From Coprinus comatus (taxonomy: Eukaryota > Basidiomycota > Agaricomycetes > Agaricales > Agaricaceae), in NCBI GenBank assembly GCA_034638255.1, contig JAWPGT010000070.1:1-64000 (forward strand): 64,000 bases of DNA. Reading direction: 5' to 3'. The notes under the pieces were generated by a model. That model did no database searches, had not been told where the DNA came from, and was given only the letters and a program-made list of their open reading frames with translations. Position 1 is the stretch's first letter; every line of letters begins with the position of its first letter. Shown here piece after piece: positions 24,456-36,496 of this stretch. Made by a program: the position numbers and the translations under genes.

Positions 24456-25680
24456 TTATCGTTGGACACTCAATGATAGGGACTACTATGAGATTCCCGG
24501 CGAGTTCCCCCTACTTGATTGGAAGAATGTTTTTTGTTCTGTACATACTGAGATCATATTTATTACCAAAAAAGACTTCATACCCACCACCAGTACTTTT
24601 GTTTCGGAGAAGCTAAACTGAACCAGAATTCTCGATGTTACTCCTCTATCACTCTCAAAATAACGCTCAATATTCGAAGCTCTGGTGGAATCAAAATTAG
24701 TTGGAAGTGCAGATCACGCCTCTAAATTACGACGGATCCTTTATCTATCCCGGAATGCTGATACAGAACAACGTCCCCGGCGCATTGTCATGCCTTAGCA
24801 AGAAAAAAGGGGAGGAAGGGGGGGAGTGGGTTGCGTGGCCTATTTTGTGAAGGGATCTGGTGTCGTGTAATGCGCCTTTCAACCCAGCATTTACCACTTT
24901 AAGCATTTCTGAAGAAGCCAAGAACCTTAGGGTAACCCTATCTCCGCATCTCAACACTTCGAGCTTCGGCGCTCAAGCTGTTGGTCTCACGAATAACCCT
25001 TAAATATTTGCTTGAACTCGGAAAGACGGAGTATTTGTATACACCTCATTCCATCTCTATCAATGAAACTGCACCTCCGAGGATTTCTGTACCTTGAACG
25101 ATGGTGTAAGTTTGAGTTCGTGCTCACTGCTCACTTTTAGCACAGAGGTCGGGTCCACGGCAATGTTAGAAGCTTGCGATTTTCACATGCCAGGAGTTGG
25201 TAGTCGTCCTCCCACACGTGGCTCGGAAGCATCGAGGTTCAAACGATCAAGTAGGGACCTGTAGTGTTACCCATACATGCGCTCTCTAAGTCGAACAACA
25301 TATTGAACGCAAGTCGTAGTACTCGTTGATACTACTGTACGGAATCTTTCTTTCAATTGTCCCAGGAACCTATTTCATTGGGACTGGCCCGGGCTCTTAA
25401 AAATAGATCCGGTTGAATATAGGCTTACGAGGGCTTACGAGCATTTACATATCAGCAGACGTGAGAACTCTGTCAGCAGGTTTGTGGCTACCATTTAGTT
25501 AGAATGAATCGCCTCCCTTAACTCTCTTGACTCTACGGATTATCCTTCAGAACCCCCATTAGCCAACCCCCATTGTGTGCAAAGTTGCTGTCATTTCCGT
25601 TTGTCCCATAACCTCTCGCCACCGGCATACTTCAAGAACTTCTTGATATATTACCCCACATCCCCACATCTTGGCTCAGA
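24456..25680. other. intergenic
   Basis: Contains the 3' end of the glucosidase gene and the promoter of the acyltransferase. No coding region recognised in either strand; a short direct repeat gagggcttacgagggctt-like occurs near 25425-25440. Confidence 0.4.
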
Positions 25681-27250
25681 ATGGAAGAGACTGCACCCGT
25701 GTCCAACAGCACTGCATCAGAGAAATGTGCATTGTACCCGCTCTCTGCCCTTGACTTTCTATTTGAAAGGACAACATTTGTCACAGGATGGTTGGTCAAG
25801 GGAACCCTTGATTCTGTAGCTCTTGCTGAAGCGCTCAAACGCGTCACTGAGAAATGGCGAATGCTAGCAGGTAGGTTACATTCAAGGAAAACCGGCACGG
25901 TAAGCTTGACTCCTATTCAACTCAGATATATATTCTGATCATGACAAATGTCCGTACACAGAAAACAGACTGGTATATAAGAATACCCCTATCTTCACTA
26001 CCTCCCGATTACCCCACATTCTCACTCACAACAACTGTCTCTGAACATCCCTTGACGCATTATGTCCCCATACCCTTCGAGCAGGTAACACCCTCATTCC
26101 CTCCAGAAATCTTCATACATCCATCTACACCTCGGAGATTCTCCCGCTGGGAAGACGACAACCATCCCTTGACATGTTGGCATGTTACATACTTTCCTTC
26201 TAATGCTGCTAGCAATGGGGAATCATATACATGTATTGGTTTCGCTCGATCTCATGGCTTGTTCGATGGTGGTGGTGCAGCATTGGTAATGCGTGCACTA
26301 ATTTCCGAACTCAAAGGTCAAGAATGGAATGTTCCTCCATCACCCCCTGAAGGAACCGTTGTGAACCCTGTGAAAGAGTATCTGGAACAAGAGGTGAAAA
26401 CTCAGCTGGCTTCCAAGGCAAATCCGACAGACTATTCTGGGATGACTGTCTTAGGTATTGGTGGTGCGCTTAAACTTCTCGCGTGGCATATGAGGGAGAA
26501 ATTATGGAGGGGTGCAACCAGGAAGATAATCCTCATGCCGAAGAGGGTCGTTGAAACGTTGGTACAGAGGATTAGGGAAGATCTATCAAGAGAAGGTATT
26601 ATTGCGGAAAATATTACAACCGGAGATGTACTTGTTGCTTGGCTATTGAAGGTAAAGATGCTATTCGCGTCTATCTCCTTCAGCCGGAAGCTGATGTACT
26701 TATACAGACCATTTACTCAAAAGGGACATCGCCCAACACGACAGTGAACTGTGGTAACCTAGCATCTTTCCGACATTTATTACCTTCCAATGATTCAAGT
26801 TCCTTCTCCAATTACCCACACAATGCATTCATTCCACTCGCCTACCCCCTGCTATCCGTTGCGGATATAATTGCTATTCCTCTACACGATCTTACACGCA
26901 AGCTCAGCACATCTCGCCGTCAATACAATATCCACCACGTAGAACAAGCATATAACCTCGCCCAACAATCCGTTACAACCTTCCTTGTCAGCCCCCACGC
27001 ACACGAGAATCTACTCATCTCGAATGTTTCGGCATCCCGAATCCTCGAATCAGATTGGTCTGTATTAGGCGCAGAGAAGACGATATGCGGGTATAGGTAC
27101 CAGTGCACTCCAAATCGATTGCTTTTGACAAATACTGTATTCATTGCTGGAAGATTGAATGATGGGAGTACGGTGCTGGATATTACATTGAACGCTTCGA
27201 AGACTGCTTTGGTTACTGAAGAGGTTGAGAGATTGACGGCAGAGCTTTAG
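25681..27250 (+). CDS. BAHD-like acyltransferase (transferase family)
   Basis: Three exons, 25681-25899, 25962-26651 and 26708-27250, give 483 residues. The N-terminal half has LYPLSALDF and EALKRVTEKWRMLAGRL, a pattern of the PF02458/condensation-type acyltransferases, and the catalytic H-x-x-x-D-G motif is seen as SHGLFDGGG at about residues 170-177. The second half has ITTGDVLVAWLLK, LLISNVSASRILESDWS and CGYRYQCTPN, as in many basidiomycete paralogs. The plant-type DFGWG motif is not present. The enzyme would move an acyl group from CoA to a hydroxyl or amine of a small molecule; the substrate is unknown. The 56-bp second intron is needed, since without it the frame closes at 26747. It lies 470 bp upstream of ERG2 on the same strand, though nothing proves a link. 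Confidence 0.82.
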
Positions 27251-27719
27251 TGATTTATTTTTTGACTTTTGGTTGTAATATGTAATATGTACTTTGTGTG
27301 TGAAGGCTGTCTATCTACCGCTTCATCTTTTATTGTGCCATGCCTATAATACACTACTGTTGGTAAAATTCAAGTACTCAACGTCTATATCTCGTTAAAG
27401 TTCCACTGCATTATATCTTTCAGAAATACTCTCATCGCTGCCGCTGAGATTGTCTTAGAGTATATACACTAGTGCAGACCTGCAGACGCAGTAGAAACTT
27501 CCGAATCCAATAGATTTCAGACTTGACAACCAAAGGGGACTTGATTAAATTTCCTCTTGGGGCCAAGTAACATCACGTGTTGCGTGACCAAATGCATCGA
27601 ACGATTTCGACATGTTATAAATATCTCTCGTACGTTTTCTGTCTTTTTCTTGTCCTATAAAATCCCTCTCAAGTACTTTTATAGCCAACGACCACGACAC
27701 TTCACGGAGCACTACTCTA
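27251..27719. other. intergenic between acyltransferase and ERG2
   Basis: Short minus- and plus-strand open frames overlap here without recognisable features. It should contain the terminator of the acyltransferase and the ERG2 promoter. Confidence 0.4.
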
Positions 27720-28547
27720 ATGTCAAATATCCGAACCAAAAATTCCTCCAAAGACGAGGAGTATCAGCAGGATAACTGCCTAATTAAATGGGGGACAAGG
27801 CTAGGGGTATTACTCCTGTTTGTTGTCCTCTGCGGTTGGTTGGATACTATTAAGGTATGTTCCAACTTCTAAATCTGTTGAAATATATATAACTTTGTTC
27901 TTAGGAACGATTCTATGTCTTTGACCATGTTGCCCTTCATGAACTTGCTCAAGAAGCTGTCGCGTTACACCAAAATGATACTCAGAGTATGATCCATCAC
28001 ATTGTCAACACACTCTCCGCCACACACTCTCCCTCTGTTATTCGTTTGAATACCGATACATCAGAATGGATGTTCAACAATGCAGGAGGTGCTATGGGTG
28101 CCATGTACATTATTCACGCTTCCATCACCGAATATCTAATTATCTTCGGAACACCTCTTGGAACGGAAGGCCATACTGGTCTTCATACTGCGGATGATTA
28201 TTTCAATATTTTGGTTGGCGAACAATGGGCTTTCGCTCCAGGTGCTCTTGAAAAGGAAGTGTATCCTCCTGGTAGTGTCCATCATCTACCTAGATTTACT
28301 GCGAAACAGTATAAGATGCACGAGGGATGCTTTGCATTGGAGTATGCTCGTGGTATGTATTTCAGTCTACAGTCATGTAAAACGGAAATTAACTATTTTA
28401 TTCTTTGTACTAGGTTGGATTCCCTTGATGTTGCCATTCGGATTTGCGGATACGATTTCTTCGACGTTGGACTTGCCCACTTTCTGGCGTACATCCAGAA
28501 TCACTGGAAGGGAGATGATTGGCAACTTGTTAATTGGAAAAATCTAA
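27720..28547 (+). CDS. ERG2: sterol C8(delta8-delta7)-isomerase ERG2
   Basis: Exons 27720-27854, 27905-28352 and 28414-28547 join in frame to 238 residues, close to yeast Erg2 (222). An N-terminal membrane helix ([14 protein letters not shown]) is followed by the ERG2/sigma-1 receptor fold: [33 protein letters not shown], the long conserved [38 protein letters not shown] and [20 protein letters not shown]. It moves the double bond of fecosterol-type sterols from C8 to C7 in the ER, a step of ergosterol synthesis and the target of morpholine fungicides. The start at 27720 is the first ATG in frame with the helix. Confidence 0.96.
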
Positions 28548-28791
28548 CTAATTAATTTCCCGATATTTATGATAATTTAATACCACTTGGGTTTTGGATC
28601 TTGCTGACTTGAACTTTTGAAGCCTAATGAATTGGGACTTGATACCAAAACTCATATTTCGTTTGTCATAAACTACTGTATTAATGGTAATTACCAAACA
28701 GTCCCAGCAATCGGGTTTTAAAACACGAATGGAATATCGACGTAGGTAAATATTATGGCGGTTCATATCGAGCACTCAAGTCCTTTTATGT

Positions 28792-30178
28792 CTACAAATT
28801 GGCTTCAATAGTAGAAGTTGGAGGAATGACAGCAGCCCAGTTCTCATCGTTGTATAATGAAATACAATTATCATCCTCAAAATGCCTCCCTCCTATGATT
28901 GTAAAACGGTTGTTCAACATCACTAGCAACGAGTTGGAATAGATTTTTCCTAGAATAAGACCAGGAAGCATAAAATAGTTGCGACTAGTCACCAACGCAA
29001 TCGTATAGCCAATAGACACCAGCGCTGTAAACAAGTAAATTTATCAAAATGAGTTTTTTTTTGTACTGAGAGTAAGAACTGACCAGTTAATAGACCTGTT
29101 TCCAACGCAAGTCGCCGTATTCTATTAACAATAACACTTGTACGCCTTGACACATGGATAGATTTCCGAAGTTGTTTTGATAACTGGGTCTTTGTTCTGG
29201 TAACGGAAAAAATAGTGATAATTAATATAAGCTCACATAGTAAGTCATATATCCCGCGGTTGCTGTATCGCAAAGTATGCCCAGTGGTCCCCATGTCTTA
29301 ATCGTCGCAGAAACAGTAATTTAACATCCAAACCTTGTCGCACTACAAACGGACTCACTAGAGTTCGTAATTTGCTTGTGAATATGATGCTAGCTATATC
29401 CATGCTAGCATGAGAGTATATGAAAGTTACAGAGTGCTCTCGGAGGTCTTCCGCCGCCAATACACTTGCTACAAATTGCCCAAAAGCCAGCTAGTAGTAA
29501 GTATCAGATAATAATCAGATCATATTCTATACTCATGAAAAAGTATATGTTCGTACCACTACGACCAGGATAGTGACGACCTTAGACTCTGCCAACTTCC
29601 AGATTCGACTTGCATATACTAGCTGAACGATAAGTGCAACTGGATAGGAAATAATGATAATATGTCGATGTCGATTATTAGTGTGGATCAAAAGAAAAAG
29701 AAAAAAAGAAAATACTATACCTAAACCACCACTCAAATATACTGTGAACCACGCATACGTGCCAATGACAATATCTTCAATAAAAAGATTTCCAGTGCTA
29801 GCAAGGCTCGCGGGGACAATAATAACTGGAGAAGCAGTTGGCTTAAGGCAGAACCGCATGTAAAAGTCCTCGAGTGCCAGCAAAGTTTGTGCCGTTCCGA
29901 TTATATATACACTTAACACCACAGATTTCTGTATCTTTGTGTCTCTAGGAAATGCTATGTAGTATAGATCTACAAAATAATCGTTTTTTTTTTCAATTTT
30001 CATCAAAAACCATATACTAGATATCACTCACAAGTTTGTATGGTTAGGATTCCGAAAAGGAAAATATCCATGCAGTAGCCAACCAACTAGTAAAGATAAA
30101 TTTCTAATACTGGAAAATAATGAAATGCCTTACTGACACTGATGGTATATCCCATTCCAAACGACCTCCGAGAGACAT
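28792..30178 (-). CDS. DUF6534 membrane protein, first subfamily
   Basis: The best preserved member of its subfamily here. Exon 1 (30178-30134) codes MSLGGRLEWDIPSVS, then LVGYCMDIFLFGILTIQT, YLYYIAFPRDTKIQKSV, IIGTAQTLLALEDFYMR, AWFTVYLSGGLGIVF, VALIVQLVYASRIWK, LAFGQFVASVLAAEDL, the GYMTYYV exon, SKQLRKSIHVSRRTS with VNRIRRLALETGLL, and VSIGYTIALVTSRN, FMLPGLILGKIYSNSLL and a tail STIEANL ending at 28792. Seven helices. An upstream ATG (30294, MAQAQIPPMER) followed by a donor is conserved in the sister copy and may mark a leader exon or upstream reading frame. The function is unknown. Confidence 0.82.
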
Positions 30179-31150
30179 CAAAATCAAAGAAGCTAAGAGG
30201 GTTGGTGGATGATAATGGTGATCATTAATAGATCATAAGACAAGCTTATTGCAAAGTAGTACCTTTCCATGGGAGGGATTTGGGCTTGAGCCATCGTTAT
30301 CAAGTTTAGGGGATTCTTAGAGAGATTGGAGGGATTGCACTCAACGCTTGTCCCACCGCTGTTTTATGTGCTAATCGATGGGTATACCCATCATGATGCA
30401 TGTTATAAATAGATGATATATTTATAGAAACACGAATCATTACATCAGCTTTGCACTTGAACGTTTCATCATTCCAGTGTTGATGCTGTCAGGCTGCTCT
30501 TAACACAGCTACCTCCACTGCCTTCTTCTTGAGTTTCCATCAAAAAAGAAAGTGGAAGAAAAAGGTCACCAATATTGAAATATATAGTATCCGAAGTTGG
30601 ATACTAGTGGTTCGAATAGACTTGCGAAGTTGCGATTAATATTTAAAGTTCCCTATCGTTGCCCTCAGAATCGCAAACAATTGACCGCGTATACTAATAA
30701 TCATTCAGTATGTTCGACCATCGCCTATTCTTTTACTTGAGGAGTGACCTACTAATATAACGGTGTACTATTAGGCTACAACAATTTAAGCCAATATAGT
30801 ATGTTTTTCTACCTTGAGAATCCCGGGGCTTATAGTATATGAAATAGTCAACCCACGTATTTTACAGTTATTAAATCATGTAATATCAAGCAAGAGCTGT
30901 GCTGTTTTGATCGGATTCACCGAATATCACGCTTTTCTAAAACGCTATTATTGTCTGAAAAAGACACTGTACACCCACATCGGCAGAGCCTCTAAACTCA
31001 GGGCCCCCCCTGTTTTGATGAAAGTTATCATTTCTCCGGCAAGATACTGGTTGTATTCTTCTTGAGGTGCGTTCAAATGAGAGATTACTTATTTGAATCA
31101 ATTGAAGGATATATCGAATCATCGATTGATCAACCACCTCTTCTGTAAAC
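30179..31150. repeat. upstream half of the duplicated block (copy 2)
   Basis: Matches 10975-12000 in order and orientation, with scattered substitutions and short indels. It shows the sister genes arose from a segmental duplication of about 2.3 kb that carried the 5' region along. Confidence 0.7.
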
Positions 31151-31890
31151 ATCAACATAATCGCATCTGGCAGATTTATTCCGTCGACCGTCATTGCGAT
31201 TCTAAGGGCATATATATACCCCACAGATACAGTCCAGTAGGATAGATCTACCACAGACAGTTGAAAGATGAAAGTGGTTTTTAAGCATATATATATATTC
31301 CGCATTTTTCAAATTCTTCTGAGAGGAATTACGCAATCACGTCATGATGGGGAAATTTGACGACATATCTGTTCCAATAGATACGCAGTTTTGGTAGTCA
31401 CGGTCATGGTCAAGCTGCCACGATGGTGTCCTCCAAAGGTTGTTGATATTCAGGCTTCAAAAAGCTCTCAAAGAGCTGCAATTCGCTCACCACTTATAAG
31501 ACCCCCCTAGTAAATGCCGAGAAGTCAGACTTGGCTCGGTGCTTCAACAACTTCTTCTTACTTAATTAATACGATGACTCTGTTTAGCTTAAGCCCTGTC
31601 GTATGTCTATTCCGAGACAAGTCAAAAGCCCACTGTCGTGATTCAACTAAACAGCTACCTTTCAGTCGCCTCGACTGGAATCGAAATCATTGACTGGTAG
31701 GCGGCTTTATGGAATTTATGTCAAATTCCTGTCCAATACTGTAGTATTTCTCGTCTTAGAATAAGCCAGATTTGTGATGATGGAAGACGCCTACTCATGT
31801 ACCAATACATCTCTCTGCCAGAGACTCGATGTAGCATTAACCTGGGGTTGATAGACATGGATATCCAGAAGCAAACAGTAGAGCATCTGA
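31151..31890. other. intergenic
   Basis: No coding region recognised. A (TA) run lies near 31287-31298. The stretch separates two tandem DUF6534 relics. Confidence 0.4.
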
Positions 31891-31894
31891 CGCA

Positions 31895-32190
31895 AAGCGT
31901 CAGATTTCCAGTACAAGTCGGTGTATTCTATTAATAATAACACTTGTACGCCTTGACAAATGGATAGAATTCTGAAGCTGCTTTGATAGCTGGATACTTG
32001 TTCTAATAAATGAAAAATCATAAAAATTAAAACGAACGTACATAGTAAGTCATCCTACGACAAAGTCACGGCGAGAGGCTTGAAATACAAGGGTACTGGT
32101 GTATATGTATATGGTGGAGGTGATTAGTAAATAACAACAGAATCATTGCAAATGCATGAATTACCTGTCCGATAAATCTAATCCAACCAT
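31895..32190 (-). pseudogene. DUF6534 remnant with internal deletion
   Basis: Read on the minus strand, a leader with ATG at 32190 like the other copies is followed by the first-exon region, which runs directly into the GYMTYYV-type exon (gacttactatg, about 32040-32050). All exons in between, which span about 1 kb in the sister genes, are missing. The next exon, matching SKQLRKS..VVNRIRR, follows at about 31900-32010, and then the similarity ends. The upstream part (to about 32390) keeps similarity with 11040-11290. This cannot encode a membrane protein of the family. Confidence 0.75.
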
Positions 32191-32589
32191 CGTTAGGGGA
32201 CTTTCAAAAGTGAGAGATTAGAGGGGGACTGCCCTCAACCTACCCCACCGTCACTATTTTATACCAAACAACGAGCATGCCCATCATAATGCTTGATATA
32301 TGAGCTTTACGAATATCAGAGGTATGATGAAAAAAATATAAATCAAATACTAGTTCGGCATCAGACCTCAAGGCTCCAACAAAATCGATCGCGATTATAA
32401 TCGTGGTGGTATTCTATTTAATGATATCATTACATATCCTGGAACAAAAGAAATACATGCGAAACGTAGAGTGGTTTGAAAATGGTCAAGTACCACATTG
32501 TGAAAGAGCGGTAGAAGAGCAGAAAGACCAATTATTAGTGAGGAACCGCTTCCTCGAGAAAATCACCCAAAGTACCAAAAGAAAGCACA

Positions 32590-33491
32590 TCAAAACAAGT
32601 CTTCGAGCGTCATTTGCTTCACGATATCCTTTGGGATAAAAATAACACATAAGAAATCTGTCGGAAGGGTTTGGTAAGTAATATGGACATACCGTGTTGG
32701 ATACCGTTTGTGCAAATTCTTCGAAGCTGAGTTTTCCATCACCGTCAAGGTCGGCTTCCATTATCGTCTTATCAACAATCTGTTGTAGTTGTTGATCCTA
32801 GACATCAAGTAAAAAGATGCTGTTTACTGTTGTAAACGCAAGACTGACTTTCAGGTTGTTACCAACCATCATCTTAAGGACCAAGAATAATTCTCCATTG
32901 GAGATGAAACCATCCCTGTCTACATCATACACTTTGAATGCGACTGGTCACAATTGTCAGATCCCACAACATCTCAGTGTGAATATAAAAACATACACTT
33001 CAGCTTTTCTTCACGACCACCGCGGCTACTGAAAGCGCTCAATCCTCCAACGAACTCCTGGAAATCGACCGAACCTCCACCGCTAAATGTGATTAAATGA
33101 GCAGTTGATAGGAGCGATAGCTTGCGATTCCTACTCTTCGTCAAAGATGGCAATCATACGTGAGGCGAGGGGGTTTGTGGCAATTTGGGGAATTTGTAAA
33201 AACTCTTCGCGGTCAATAGATCCTGAACCATCACTGTACAACAGGTCAACCGAGCGAGAAAGTGTGAAGCAACCTAAGCTCACCTATCGAGTTTCATGAA
33301 TCTTTTCTTCAGCCGCTCCAGCTCTGGTCCTGTGACTGTAAAATACATTGTTTGTGAGGTTTTCACTGGGGAATAATGAAGTAAACTCACAGTTGGAGCA
33401 TTTCTCCATGTCTTCCATAAATTTCGACGCTGAGGGTGGTGTGGGTAGATTTTCATAATGAAACCAAGTGTAACGTACGTGATACGCCCAT
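32590..33491 (-). CDS. CNB1: calcineurin regulatory subunit B
   Basis: Starts at 33491 with [18 protein letters not shown] across two tiny exons (33491-33479, 33429-33391); exon 3 is 33335-33284 ([16 protein letters not shown]). Later exons supply four EF-hands: [11 protein letters not shown], a [10 protein letters not shown] loop, [16 protein letters not shown] and [16 protein letters not shown]. The conserved [18 protein letters not shown] linker and the C-terminal [12 protein letters not shown], which packs on the catalytic subunit, are intact; the last exon follows an acceptor near 32630. The usual N-myristoylation glycine is present as MG. It activates the phosphatase calcineurin on calcium signals, controlling stress growth and the cell wall. 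About 175 residues, as expected. Confidence 0.95.
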
Positions 33492-33631
33492 GGCTGTTGA
33501 TAATGACTAACAAAAAATCAATAAAAGACAAATGGGAGGAAAAATGAACAACGATGTGATGGTTGTGGGGAAGAGCTTGGACTCACGCTGGTCATTTTAT
33601 CAGATTCTCACGTGCCCTCTACACCTTGAAT
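33492..33631. promoter_or_regulatory. divergent promoter of CNB1 and TTI2-like gene
   Basis: Only 140 bp lie between the two start codons, so one short stretch serves both. An alternative calcineurin start (MTS, at about 33597) followed by a donor exists within it, but the MGVS start has the expected myristoylation site. Confidence 0.5.
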
Positions 33632-35395
33632 ATGGCTGATCAACAGCACACCTGGAACACATCCTTTCAAGCCCTCAGAATTCCTTCAGACTATGCCAGA
33701 TACAACAATTTATACGACGATAAACACACCCTGGACAAGCTCTGTGCCTGGAGAAATAATATTCAAAATTCATTGTATGCTTTACAGAACCAAGTGGCGC
33801 ACATGCGAAACTCCGGTCAAGTGATATCTGACGCAGTTTTGGCCAATATAATCTTCTACGTTGCTCCTTATACCATTCTTTCTGAGGGAGATGGTCTTGA
33901 ATTGGCTCCTTGGAACACCTCTAACACTTACCAGATCGCCATTGGTCCGATCTTATCCCTTTCTTCGATAACAACTTCGAATTAATTTATCTCTTTAGAT
34001 ATATTATCCGTGCCACAAATCAGTCAATCTTCTGTCTCGTTAATACGCCAGGTTCTGCTCGAGAATATCAAACCAATATTTTCGTTAAACCCACATCCTT
34101 ACGTCAATACTACTTCAGGAAGAAGACTCTTACGTCCAGCTGGTGGTCCCGACGCATCTTTGGATTACTACAATGAACAGGCGTGGAAGAACTATCCTGG
34201 ACTATGGAGTGTCATTTCCTGGGTTGTAAGAAACCTTCCTGTGCGTAGGATTTCTATCGGAGCCATCCACGTGGACTAATTTGAGGTCTGATTATTTAGA
34301 CAAGCGCTTATGAAGAGCTATGGCACCTCCTCATACCTCCTACTATGACCTTGCTGGATGATTTCGAAGCGACACATAAACTCGAAGGCATCAAGATAGT
34401 AAACTCCATACTTCGGAATATTCCAACTTATATCCTTCAAAGGACAGGAATAGATGGGCTTCTTTTCACTGTATGATTTTCAGGTTCAATTGGTCGTTAT
34501 ATCTTATCTAGCATCTTAATAGTCATTTAAAACTGCGCTCGCGCACCTCACGGAACCGGAAGCTCCCACTTTATTGAGGCTTACTATATCAACCTCATTG
34601 AATCTCACTCTTAAAGTTACTCAGCCTAATTCCGAAGAACGCTTTAACCAACTATGTAATCTTCTCGGGGGTGGAATTATCGAAGGCATATGGATGTACT
34701 CCTCCGGAAACATACCAGCAATGGAAGCCACAGTGGATTCTTTACCCCCACTAGCGACGGCTCTAGGTATTGGGACCATGCGATACCTTAAGGTTCGCAC
34801 TACCCATCCTTAACTAATATATTAACTGATTTATGGCGTGTTTTGCTTAGTCTCTTGTCACCCAACTTTGCCATATACTCGCAACCATGACCGGACAACT
34901 TTCTTCGCCCGAGGTAAACCGTGAAATCATCGAGTTACAGAAGAGTGCAGGGAAATCCCTGCTTATAATTATGGAAGTTTGTGCTGTGCGGATGGAAGGA
35001 TGGAAGTTTACCATTTTGGATGCAGTTGCGAAATGCTGGGTTGGTCTTATTGGTACGGATCACAATAATATGGGTGAGTGGTGCAATTGTATCATTTTCA
35101 GGTTCAGGTCAATCTAACACAGCCTAATATTATCATTTTTCGTATTTCATAGATCCCGAATTACAAAATATTCTTAAAAAGATAATGTCTAGTCTAGTTG
35201 AAGTCTGTCCTAACATTTCTCAGGTAATTGCTCGACTTTTTGTTCGGTGCATGGATAACCCGTTGTGGTTATATCACTTAATATTTTACTTTACAGAACG
35301 CATATAAGGCTCTTTTAATGGAAGATCAAACGATGTTCAATGGTCTTATAGGTGTACCCCCTTCTCCGAGTACTCCTACCCCAGTAACAAATTGA
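33632..35395 (+). CDS. TTI2: TTI2-like HEAT-repeat protein (TTT complex)
   Basis: Start taken at 33632 (MADQQHTWNTSFQALRIP); the frame extends further upstream but that part overlaps the promoter. Several exons give helical, leucine-rich sequence: LIRQVLLENIKPIFSLNPHP, GLWSVISWVVRNLP, then TMTLLDDFEATHKLEGIKIV, ILRNIPTYILQRTGIDGLLF, LLRLTISTSLNLTLKV, SLVTQLCHILATM, VCAVRMEGWKFTILDAVAK and LVEVCPNISQNAYKALL. The P-x-x-L-x-L-x-D-D...K-x-x-G arrangement followed by a 'RTG...L' helix is what I know from the Tti2 domain. Tti2 with Tel2 and Tti1 helps fold and assemble the PIKK kinases (TOR, ATM, ATR). The border of the first intron was not fixed. Confidence 0.7.
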
Positions 35396-36496
35396 CACCA
35401 TTCGATTCATGTTCCTATGACCGAACATTTACCATTAACGATGCTATATCCAAAGACAACACACTTGGGTCTAAGGCGACGGTGAAGAGTATACCTTCAA
35501 CTCTTGGCCTCCATTTCCTGCCATGACACAAAACCTAAGGGATTAAACATATACTTATTGCTATGGTTTTCCTTTGGTTCTCCTCGATCCTGACTTGTGA
35601 CTTAAGGATAAATTTTAATACTCTTTTTATCACCGAATCGGAAATCATATGTACGACATACCCTGACATACCTTGGTGCCTCCAAGCTACACTATACACA
35701 GCCTTAAGGCCCTTACCTCTATTTTCTCAACATCAATTGTCTAACTGACACCTAGTCGAGGAACTTCCAGGAAACATGTGCGGCCGTTAATCAAATATTA
35801 ATCATATGTCACAAGGATATCACAGAATTCTTCTGACACTTTGAACACTCTGATTTTTGTTGGAGAAAAAGTGGAGTGCAACAAGAAGTTCTGCCAAGCT
35901 GCCATAAACATCTGGACATTTGGTATCATAATAAAGCCTCCGACCCTCAGGAAGACCAAGGTATTCTATATTGGTCCTATATGTATGTCCGCGTATGTCC
36001 AAAAATATAATATCTGATATTTTGGTTGTTCCTAGATTTACTGTGCGACATCAACCAAGATATCGTAGATCATTTCTCTTTCTTATTTTATCCTTCACAC
36101 AAGTTGACCCAAACAACGTGTAAGATTGTTATATATCTTGAGCATAAAGGGTATTGTACTTATTCTTATGCTCATGTCGTTTGTGGAGGGATGGTCACTG
36201 TGGTGATTGTAGGTAGGAAGAAGCATACGATGTTTATCAAGAGTTAAGACTATACTAGTACTTAGAACGTGTGTAAATCAGGTAAGTAGAATCAGGTAGA
36301 TCATTCCATCTCTAATCATTCATTCCAGGAATAGAACCATGAAAGTTCGGTGTCAAGTAAGGGTTTGGAAAACATATAAAATCCAGCGATTTATGTCCAT
36401 TCACATAGTAACCACCGCTCCCCTTCCTTCTTCCCTTCCCATTGTTTTCGAGTAACTGGTATATAATTCTATAAGTCAAACCGCGATAACGAAGAG
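35396..36496. other. intergenic
   Basis: No gene supported. Short open frames at 35563-35748, 36002-35820 and 36026-36247 show no family features. The minus-strand frame 36554-36312 overlaps the first MARVEL exon and is a shadow. Confidence 0.4.

Noticed and set aside
33563..33631. Earlier start of the TTI2-like protein at 33563
   Set aside because: It would place the start within 72 bases of the divergent CNB1 start; the internal ATG at 33632 leaves a more usual promoter length.
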